A stretch of 16,840 nucleotides of DNA from MWH-TA3 sp044353905. Its GTDB lineage: Bacteria > Actinomycetota > Actinomycetes > Actinomycetales > Microbacteriaceae. Both the position numbers and the translations under genes were made by a program. The stretch is taken from contig JBILBA010000025.1 in the NCBI GenBank assembly GCA_044353905.1, positions 1-16,840 of the forward strand, read 5' to 3'. The notes below the pieces were generated by a model that was given only the letters and a program-made list of their open reading frames with translations, searched no databases and had not been told where the DNA came from. Positions 8,476-14,513 of the stretch are shown here, one piece after another (position 1 is the stretch's first letter; every line of letters starts with the position of its first letter).

Positions 8476-8481
8476 TAGCCT
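8476..8481 (+). promoter_or_regulatory. Possible -10 hexamer for tRNA-Leu
   Basis: TAGCCT fits the TANNNT consensus and ends 22 bases before the mature 5' end of the tRNA, so transcription would begin about 15 bases before the tRNA and be trimmed by RNase P. The only -35-like sequence (TTGGGC at 8456-8461) has a 14-base spacing, which is short. Confidence 0.35.
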
Positions 8482-8503
8482 TGACGGGCACGTCCCCGGA
8501 CGC

Positions 8504-8589
8504 GCGCAAGTGGCGGAATGGCAGACGCGCTGGCTTCAGGTGCCAGTGCCCGTAAGGGCGTAGGGGTTCAAGTCCCCTCTTGCGCACCA
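8504..8589 (+). tRNA. tRNA-Leu, anticodon CAG
   Basis: The sequence folds as a class II tRNA. The acceptor arm GCGCAAG pairs with CTTGCGC (8579-8585), followed by discriminator A and an encoded CCA (8587-8589). The anticodon stem CTGGC/GCCAG encloses the loop TTCAGGT, giving anticodon CAG at 8537-8539, which reads CUG leucine codons. The long variable arm (around TGCCCGTAAGGGCG) is typical of leucine tRNAs, and the T arm has GGGGTTCAAGTCCCC. No poly-T terminator follows in the 79 bases before the copper chaperone gene, so read-through into it is possible. Confidence 0.97.
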
Positions 8590-8640
8590 CCGATCTAACT
8601 CGTTCACCGATTGTTCGGAATAAACGGGATCCCAACGTTG

Positions 8641-8658
8641 TTTCACGCTGTGGTGAAA
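8641..8658 (+). promoter_or_regulatory. Inverted repeat (hairpin) overlapping the copZ ribosome binding site
   Basis: TTTCAC-GCTGTG-GTGAAA is a perfect 6-base inverted repeat with a 6-base loop. Its right arm shares AAA with the ribosome binding site AAAGGA (8656-8661). It could be a weak RNA hairpin limiting translation, or a DNA operator for a copper regulator. It does not resemble the usual CsoR operator as I know it. A separate 8-base palindrome, CAACGTTG, lies at 8633-8640. Function is unproven. Confidence 0.3.
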
Positions 8659-8668
8659 GGATAAACAC

Positions 8669-8884
8669 ATGAGCACAACAGATTTCGGGGTCACCGGGTT
8701 GACCTGTAACCACTGCGTGATGACGGTGTCGCGAGCAGCGGCACTCGTGCCCGGCGTGACGGGGGTCTCAATCGACCTCGTGGCGAACGGCCAGTCGACG
8801 CTGCACGTCGAGAGCGATGGGGCTGTCGATGCTTCCGCCCTTGACAAGGCAATCGTCGAAGCCGGTTACGAACTAGTCCACTAA
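8669..8884 (+). CDS. copZ: Copper chaperone CopZ-like, heavy-metal-associated domain
   Basis: A single 71-residue HMA domain that binds Cu(I) and hands it to the ATPase encoded next. The metal site is GLTCNHC with Cys13 and Cys16, the M/LTCxHC form typical of CopZ proteins. A PGV turn follows, and the C-terminal AGYEL strand ends the ferredoxin-like fold. AAAGGA with a 7-base spacer supports the ATG. The TAA stop shares its last A with the copA ATG (TAATG), so translation is coupled. No copper sensor gene (csoR or cueR) is next to it. The copper assignment rests on the motif and on the ATPase partner. Confidence 0.93.
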   Translation: MSTTDFGVTGLTCNHCVMTVSRAAALVPGVTGVSIDLVANGQSTLHVESDGAVDASALDKAIVEAGYELVH

Positions 8885-11082
8885 TGGCCGCGACACACGT
8901 CGACCTCGCTCTGGAGGGAATGACGTGTGCGACGTGTGCGGGCCGAATCGAAGGCGCGCTCGCAACTGTTCCCGGCGTGACCGCGACGGTGAACTTCGCG
9001 ACCGAGCGTGCGTCTGTTGACATTGACGGTGTGACGGACGCGACCGACCTCATAGCAGCAATCACGAAGGTCGGATACGGCGCGCGCGTGATCGACCGCG
9101 ACCAGCGCGAAACGGAACCCCCCTCGGACCCGGTGCTTACGGCTCGGGTCATTGTTTCGCTGGTCCTCGCGATACCGGTGTTTCTTGTCTCGATGATTCC
9201 CGCCTGGCAATTCGACGGATTCCAGTGGGTGGCCGCCGCACTCACCACGCCGATCGTGACCTGGGGGGCGTGGCCGTTCCACCGAGCAGCGCTCCGCAAC
9301 GCGCGCCACGGCGCAACGACGATGGACACTCTCGTCTCGCTCGGGGTAGCGGTGGCGTATTTGTGGTCGATGTACGCACTGTTCTTCACGATGGCGGGCA
9401 TGATCGGAATGCGCATGGACTTGGCGCTGTTTGGCTACAGCCCCCATGCCCTCTATTTTGAGTCGGCGGCGGTGGTCACCGCGTTCGTTTTACTTGGACG
9501 ACTTCTGGAATCGCGCTCTAAACGAGCGGCGAAACTGTCGCTCACAGCTCTTCTCAACACTGCCGCCAAGCAGGCGATTCTGCTCGTCGACGGTCGTGAA
9601 GTGACAGTCCCCGCCGGTGCCGTGCAAAAAGGTGACACATTCGTCGTCCTGGCCGGCGGTATCGTGCCGACGGACGGACGGGTCATCGATGGGCAGTCCG
9701 CGATTGACGCGAGTGCTGTGACGGGCGAAAGCGTGCCCGTTCCCGTAGGCCCTGGGTCGACACTCATCGGCGGAACGATCAATGCGGGTGGACGACTTGT
9801 TGTCGAAGCCACCGCGGTCGGTGCCGGAACTGAACTCGCGCGGCTCACCCGAATGGTCGAAGAAGCCCAAGCGGGCAAAGCTCCCGTCCAAAAACTGGTC
9901 GACCGCATCTCGGCGGTGTTCGTGCCGCTCGTCATCGTGATTGCTGTTGCCGGGGGAATCGTGTGGTTCGCTATGACGGGCGATGCAACACACGCGGTGT
10001 CTATCGCCGTGGCGACGCTCGTCGTTGCATGCCCGTGTGCGCTGGGACTGGCGACACCAATGGCTCTTCTCGCGGGGACGGGACGCGGAGCCCGCAGCGG
10101 AATCATCATTCGCGGAACAGACGTGCTCGAGAGCACGCGTCGCGTCACGACCGTCATCGTGGACAAGACCGGGACGCTGACGAGCGGACACCCATCGGTG
10201 GTGGATGTTTTCGGCGACGGAGTGTCGGTCGACACGGTTCTCGGGGACGCGGCGCGGGTCGAGATGGGCACCGATCACCCGCTGGCTCGGTCAGTCGTCG
10301 CTGAAGCGACCACTCGCGGAATCATGGGCGACGTTGCGTCCGGAATTGTGGCGGAACCGGGGCGTGGAGTGACGGGAATACTGGGCACAACGGTTGTTCG
10401 GGCAGGATCACTGGATTGGCTTGCCGAGACGGCACATTCCGTCTCGCCGGCAATCGCGGAACGATCCGCTGCGTGGACGTCGGCCGGGCGATCCCTGGTC
10501 GCCGTCGCGCACGGGGACAGAGTTGTGGGGCTCATCGCAGTCAGTGATGTCGTGAAGCCCAGCGCGAAGGAAGCGATCGAGGCCTTGTCCAAACTGGGAA
10601 TTCGAACCGTCATGGCGTCGGGTGACAATACGGCGGTCGCCGAATTGGTTGCGCGCGAGGTGGGTATCGACGAGTTCTACGGAGCCATGAACCCGGCCGA
10701 CAAACGCGACCTCATCGCACGACTTCAACAAAGGGGAGAGGTTGTGGCGATGGTCGGTGACGGAATCAATGATGCGGCGGCACTCGCGCAAGCTGATTTG
10801 GGAATCGCCATGGGACACGGCACGGACGTCGCGATTGAAACGAGCGACATCGTGCTGGTGACCACCGACCTTCGCCGAGTAGCCGACTCTATTCGGCTGT
10901 CGCGGTCGACGCTGGGGACGATTCGCGGAAACCTCGTGTGGGCGTTCGGCTACAACGCGATCGCAATCCCCATCGCCCTGGCGGGAATCATGGGACCAGC
11001 CGTCGCGGGTCTCGCCATGGCGTTCTCGTCCGTATTCGTCGTGCTCAACTCAGCACGTCTAGCGACCTTCCGAACGAGCTAG
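8884..11082 (+). CDS. copA: Copper-exporting P1B-type ATPase CopA
   Basis: Pumps Cu(I) out of the cytosol using ATP. The 732-residue protein has one N-terminal HMA domain (GMTCATC, Cys15 and Cys18), two helices before the core, and the actuator motif TGES at 280-283. It also has the transport site Cys383-Pro-Cys385, phosphorylated Asp427 in DKTGTLT, the P1B-specific His465-Pro466, and GDGIND at 625-630. The last helices carry the YN and MxxSS elements that mark Cu(I) ATPases. The loop before helix 4 has four methionines (170, 173, 176, 178), perhaps an exit-side copper ligand cluster. Length is normal for a one-HMA CopA. The TAG stop lies in a CTAG shared with the convergent HAD gene. Confidence 0.96.
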   Translation: MAATHVDLALEGMTCATCAGRIEGALATVPGVTATVNFATERASVDIDGVTDATDLIAAITKVGYGARVIDRDQRETEPPSDPVLTARVIVSLVLAIPVFLVSMIPAWQFDGFQWVAAALTTPIVTWGAWPFHRAALRNARHGATTMDTLVSLGVAVAYLWSMYALFFTMAGMIGMRMDLALFGYSPHALYFESAAVVTAFVLLGRLLESRSKRAAKLSLTALLNTAAKQAILLVDGREVTVPAGAVQKGDTFVVLAGGIVPTDGRVIDGQSAIDASAVTGESVPVPVGPGSTLIGGTINAGGRLVVEATAVGAGTELARLTRMVEEAQAGKAPVQKLVDRISAVFVPLVIVIAVAGGIVWFAMTGDATHAVSIAVATLVVACPCALGLATPMALLAGTGRGARSGIIIRGTDVLESTRRVTTVIVDKTGTLTSGHPSVVDVFGDGVSVDTVLGDAARVEMGTDHPLARSVVAEATTRGIMGDVASGIVAEPGRGVTGILGTTVVRAGSLDWLAETAHSVSPAIAERSAAWTSAGRSLVAVAHGDRVVGLIAVSDVVKPSAKEAIEALSKLGIRTVMASGDNTAVAELVAREVGIDEFYGAMNPADKRDLIARLQQRGEVVAMVGDGINDAAALAQADLGIAMGHGTDVAIETSDIVLVTTDLRRVADSIRLSRSTLGTIRGNLVWAFGYNAIAIPIALAGIMGPAVAGLAMAFSSVFVVLNSARLATFRTS

Positions 11083-11729
11083 ACGCCGAGGAACTCGCGC
11101 AGCGCCGCTGGGGTGGAGACGGTCGCGGTCGCCTCGGACCATTCGTCATGGGTGCCATACCCCCACTGCACCAGCACGCTGTCGACGCCGTGAATTGCCG
11201 CACCCTCGACATCGTGAATTCGATCACCCACCAGAACAACCCGCGAAATGTCTGCCCCGGCCTCATCGAGAGAATCCAAGGCGAACCGAACAACGTCCGC
11301 TTTCGCCGATCGGACGTCGTCGTCCGAGGCGGTTCCCAGAACATCGAAATCGTCCTCGAGTTCGAAGTGTCGTAACACCATGCGAACGCCGGTTTCGACC
11401 TTTGACGTCGCCAACGCAACGGGGATTCCCGCGGCTCGAACCGCGCGGACAACATCCATCACACCAGGGAATAGGCCGGCGGTGATGGCTCCGCCCGCTG
11501 CGTATTCGGCGCGATAGATCGCGATTGCCCGTTCGAGCTCGTCGCCAGACATTCCGAGGATGTCACCGAACGTCGTCGCGAGCGGCGGTCCGAGGAACGG
11601 ACGCATCACCTCACGGCTGGGCGCTTCGCGGTGCAGCATGCGAAACGTGTGCTCGAAGCAGTGAAAGATTCCGGGGGCGGAATCGACGATGGTCCCGTCG
11701 AGGTCGAACAGAACGGCGGTGTACGTCAT
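11079..11729 (-). CDS. HAD-superfamily hydrolase, phosphoglycolate phosphatase-like
   Basis: A soluble 216-residue HAD phosphatase of the Gph type. Motif I is FDLDGT with nucleophile Asp9 and acid/base Asp11. The helical cap spans about 16-85. Motif II is LATSK (106-110), motif III Lys143, and motif IV GDRIHD with Asp169 and Asp173. The family removes phosphate from small metabolites such as 2-phosphoglycolate or 5'-nucleotides; the substrate cannot be read from sequence. Its ATG shares one base with the nucS stop (TGATG), so it is probably translated from the nucS mRNA. Its TAG stop is the reverse strand of the copA stop. Confidence 0.9.
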   Translation of the reverse strand: MTYTAVLFDLDGTIVDSAPGIFHCFEHTFRMLHREAPSREVMRPFLGPPLATTFGDILGMSGDELERAIAIYRAEYAAGGAITAGLFPGVMDVVRAVRAAGIPVALATSKVETGVRMVLRHFELEDDFDVLGTASDDDVRSAKADVVRFALDSLDEAGADISRVVLVGDRIHDVEGAAIHGVDSVLVQWGYGTHDEWSEATATVSTPAALREFLGV

Positions 11730-12424
11730 CAGAACAGTCTGTCGTGGTCGGTCTCGCCGCCGCGCAATTCCTCGAGGTCGAGGACAACGCAGCGGATCCC
11801 GCGGTCTTCGGCGAGGGTGCGTGCTTGTGGCTTGATTTCCTGGGCGGCAAAGATTCCGGAAACAGGGGCCAGGGTTGGATCGCGATTCAACAGTTCGAGG
11901 TATCGCGTCAATTGTTCAACGCCGTCGATGTCACCGCGCCGTTTGATCTCAATCGCGACGACCGTATTGTTCGCGTCCCGTGCGAGGATGTCGACCGGGC
12001 CAATCGCGGTCGGGTATTCCCGCCGAATCAGGCTGAAGCCCTCTCCGTAGACCTCGATTTGCTCGGAGGAAAGTCGCTGCAAGTGGGCCTCGACACCGTC
12101 TTTGATCAAACCGGGGTCATCACCCAATTCGTGCGTCGAATCGTGGTGGATGTCGAAAATCGAGATGACGAGCATGTCCGCTGTTTTCGTGTGCGTCACC
12201 CGCCACAGTTCGATCACTCCCGCCGCGGCAAGGTCGTCGTCAGGTTCCGAGAAATCGATGACGCACGGCGGGCTCATCCAATTGAGTGGCTTGTACGAGC
12301 CGCCGTCCGAGTGGATGAGAACGCTTCCGTCGCCCTTCAACATGAGCGTTCGGGTGGCGAGCGGGAGGTGCGCGGTCAATCGGCCCGCGTAATCCACGGA
12401 ACAGGTCGCCACAACTAATCTCAC
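11729..12424 (-). CDS. nucS: Mismatch-specific endonuclease NucS/EndoMS
   Basis: Cuts both strands near mismatched bases. It stands in for MutS/MutL repair in most actinobacteria. The 231-residue protein has the N-terminal DNA-binding beta domain with the conserved YKPLNWMSPP segment (44-53). The C-terminal RecB-like nuclease has Asp145 in GPVD, Glu159 and Lys161 in EIKRR, and the DGVEQLTRYLELLNRD helix. It ends in DRLF, fitting the short clamp-binding tail described for actinobacterial EndoMS. The GTG start matches the family N-terminus (RLV.A.C.VDY) and has no ribosome binding site. It lies six bases after a TAGGCT hexamer, so the mRNA is probably leaderless. The family assignment is firm. 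Confidence 0.96.
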   Translation of the reverse strand: MRLVVATCSVDYAGRLTAHLPLATRTLMLKGDGSVLIHSDGGSYKPLNWMSPPCVIDFSEPDDDLAAAGVIELWRVTHTKTADMLVISIFDIHHDSTHELGDDPGLIKDGVEAHLQRLSSEQIEVYGEGFSLIRREYPTAIGPVDILARDANNTVVAIEIKRRGDIDGVEQLTRYLELLNRDPTLAPVSGIFAAQEIKPQARTLAEDRGIRCVVLDLEELRGGETDHDRLF

Positions 12425-12430
12425 TTATGT

Positions 12431-12436
12431 AGCCTA
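12431..12436 (-). promoter_or_regulatory. -10 hexamer of a probable leaderless nucS promoter
   Basis: On the minus strand the hexamer reads TAGGCT (TANNNT). Six bases separate it from the nucS GTG, the spacing expected if transcription starts at the first base of the start codon. No Shine-Dalgarno sequence is present. The -35 region would lie inside the first codons of trkH and shows no clear consensus. Confidence 0.6.
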
Positions 12437-12442
12437 TGGGCG

Positions 12443-12448
12443 TAATCT
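12443..12448 (+). promoter_or_regulatory. -10 hexamer of a probable leaderless trkH promoter
   Basis: TAATCT (TANNNT) is followed by six bases and then the trkH GTG, mirroring the nucS side. The only purine run, GCGAG, abuts the start codon and is too close to act as a ribosome binding site. The -35 region would fall at the start of nucS and has no clear consensus. Confidence 0.6.
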
Positions 12449-12454
12449 AGCGAG

Positions 12455-13819
12455 GTGGCTTCACTGACCCCCTTGCGAGATCGACTCCGCCGTCGTTTGT
12501 CGTTGCACCCGACCCAGGTCGTGTTGTTGGCTTATCTTGTTCTCATCACGGTCGGAGCGTTAGTTCTCACACTGCCGATCGCCACTGTTGGCGCACCGCT
12601 CTCGTTTATCGACGCGTTCTTCACGTCGACGTCGGCCGTTTCGGTCACGGGACTAAGCGTTCTCGATGTTTCATCAACTCTTTCGGACTTCGGAAAGGTT
12701 GTGTTGTTAGTCCTGATTCAACTCGGCGGACTGGGAATCATGGTGGTGTCGGGTTTCATTGCAATTTTCGTCTTTCGACGATTGTCGACGAGTGGAACCG
12801 ACCTCATCTCGACCGAGTTTCGAACCCCTTCCGACCTCGGGAGTATGCGCGAAATCATCATTCGGATTATCACGCTGGTTCTTTTTTTCCAGGGGATCGG
12901 GGCGTTGATTCTCGCCGGCTGGTTCGCGTTTGTTTATGACTACGACATTGGTAGAGCCATTTGGTCCGGCGTTTTTCATTCCATTTCCGCGTTCAATCAA
13001 GCGGGCTTCTCGCTCTACCCCGACAGCTTGATGCAGTTTGTTTACGACCCCGTGATCAGCTTCACAGTCGCAGCGCTGGTTCTCATCAGCGGAGTCGGAT
13101 TCCCGGTCCTGATGGAACTTCGCCGAGTCGGTTGGGCACCTCGGGTGTGGACGATGAACCTCAACATTGTTCTCGCGATGACAGTCTTCCTGACGATTGG
13201 CGGGACGATTTACATCGCGGTGCTGGAATGGTCCAACCCGAACTCACTCGGACCGCTCGATGCGTTCACTAAAATCATGGCCTCCTTTTTTCACTCGGTC
13301 CAAACCCGAAGCGGCGGGCTCAACACACTGGATGTCGGTCTCTTTCTGCCCGAGACGTGGCTCGGTCTGGACGCTCTCATGTTTATCGGAGCAGGTCCGA
13401 GCAGTACCGGCGGCGGAATCCGAATCACGACGTTCGCGGTACTCGCCTACATCGTGTGGACCGAACTTCGAGGTGATTCGGCTGTCAACATTTTCGGCAA
13501 GCGCTTGTCGCGTTCTGTTCACCGACAGGCCATCACCATCGCCCTCCTTTCGGTCGCGTACGTCGCCCTCTCGACCGTTCTTATGCAGGTCGTGACCGAC
13601 ATTGACACGGACAAGATTATTTTTGAAGTGATTAGCGCCTTCGGGACGGTAGGAATGTCCACCGGGATCACCGCGTCTTTGCCGGATGCTGCACTCATAA
13701 ACTTGATTGTGCTCATGATTGTCGGCCGACTCGGCCCACTTACGCTAAGTACAGCACTTGTCCTGACACATCGCCCCAACCTCTATGAATTCCCGAAAGA
13801 AAGGCCACTCCTTGGTTAA
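12455..13819 (+). CDS. trkH: Potassium uptake channel subunit TrkH/KtrB family
   Basis: Membrane pore subunit for K+ (or Na+-coupled K+) uptake, gated by the cytosolic TrkA/KtrA subunit encoded next. The 454-residue protein has about ten hydrophobic segments arranged as four channel-like repeats. The filter loops are visible: SVTGL at 63-67, FNQAGF at 180-185, TRSGGLNT at 284-291 and TVGMSTG at 398-404. The conserved GAGPSSTGGGIR at 312-323 corresponds to the internal gating loop region. The length is closer to KtrB (about 450) than to E. coli TrkH (483). The GTG start, with a probable leaderless promoter, is the first in-frame start after the hexamer. The 3' end overlaps trkA. Confidence 0.94.
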   Translation: MASLTPLRDRLRRRLSLHPTQVVLLAYLVLITVGALVLTLPIATVGAPLSFIDAFFTSTSAVSVTGLSVLDVSSTLSDFGKVVLLVLIQLGGLGIMVVSGFIAIFVFRRLSTSGTDLISTEFRTPSDLGSMREIIIRIITLVLFFQGIGALILAGWFAFVYDYDIGRAIWSGVFHSISAFNQAGFSLYPDSLMQFVYDPVISFTVAALVLISGVGFPVLMELRRVGWAPRVWTMNLNIVLAMTVFLTIGGTIYIAVLEWSNPNSLGPLDAFTKIMASFFHSVQTRSGGLNTLDVGLFLPETWLGLDALMFIGAGPSSTGGGIRITTFAVLAYIVWTELRGDSAVNIFGKRLSRSVHRQAITIALLSVAYVALSTVLMQVVTDIDTDKIIFEVISAFGTVGMSTGITASLPDAALINLIVLMIVGRLGPLTLSTALVLTHRPNLYEFPKERPLLG

Positions 13820-14489
13820 GAAGACATTTGGAAATCGAAAGAGTGTCCGCAACGTCGCCGTGTTCGGGCTTGGCCGCTTTGGAGGAGCGCTCGCCAAGGA
13901 ACTTGTCGCGAGCGGCGTCGAAGTTCTCGGGATTGAAACCGACGAAAGTCGAGTCCAACAGCACAACGGACTGCTCACCAAAGTCGTCAGAGTCGACCCT
14001 GGTGTCGGCGAGGCACTCGAACAACTGCATGTTAAGGATTTCGACGTGTGCGTCATCGCCATCGGGTCCGATGTGTTGGCCAGCATCCTCATCGCCGCGT
14101 ACCTCACCAAAATCGGGGCGAAAGAAGTGTGGGCAAAGGCGACGTCGGTCGAACACGGCGAAATCCTGGGGCAAATCGGTGTTCACCACATCGTTTACCC
14201 CGAGCACGACATGGGTCGCCGCGTCGCCCACCAGGTCAAGGGATCAACGGACTTCATCGAGGTCGACGACACCTACGTCATCATCAAAACGACGGCAAAC
14301 CAGCACATCATCGGCACCCGCCTCGGGGATTCCGAGATTCGCAAACGCTACGGCGTCACGGTGATGGCGGTCAAGAGGGGCAAAGGGAACTGGGTCAACG
14401 CCGACAGCGACACCATCGTCGCCGAACATGACGAAGTCCTGGTGGCAGGACCGACTAAGGAAGCGGAACAGTTCGGTCTGCTCAACTAG
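13812..14489 (+). CDS. trkA: Potassium uptake regulatory subunit TrkA/KtrA (RCK domains)
   Basis: Cytosolic ring-forming subunit that gates the TrkH pore on nucleotide binding. With the chosen start it has 225 residues: an RCK-N Rossmann domain (about 13-135) with GLGRFGG at 19-25 and acidic Glu42 ending strand 2 for ribose binding, and an RCK-C domain (about 145-222). In several bacteria RCK-C of such proteins binds c-di-AMP; whether this one does is not visible. I prefer the TTG start at 13812, since GAAAGAAAGG sits at a good spacing and gives an 8-base overlap with trkH. An in-frame ATG at 13785 would add nine residues and overlap trkH by 35 bases, but has no ribosome binding site. Confidence 0.92.
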   Translation: MVKKTFGNRKSVRNVAVFGLGRFGGALAKELVASGVEVLGIETDESRVQQHNGLLTKVVRVDPGVGEALEQLHVKDFDVCVIAIGSDVLASILIAAYLTKIGAKEVWAKATSVEHGEILGQIGVHHIVYPEHDMGRRVAHQVKGSTDFIEVDDTYVIIKTTANQHIIGTRLGDSEIRKRYGVTVMAVKRGKGNWVNADSDTIVAEHDEVLVAGPTKEAEQFGLLN

Positions 14490-14513
14490 CAACCCCCATC
14501 TATAGGAGTGACT

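Noticed and set aside
9453..10278. Two long open frames antisense to copA (262 and 272 residues)
   Set aside because: Composition is low-complexity (Thr/Ser/Pro/Ala or Arg/His/Asp), with no known motifs, and they sit opposite a gene with all catalytic motifs intact.
14508..14513. GTG start two codons upstream for the peptidase gene
   Set aside because: This GTG overlaps the AGGAG that serves the ATG at 14514, so the ATG is the better start.
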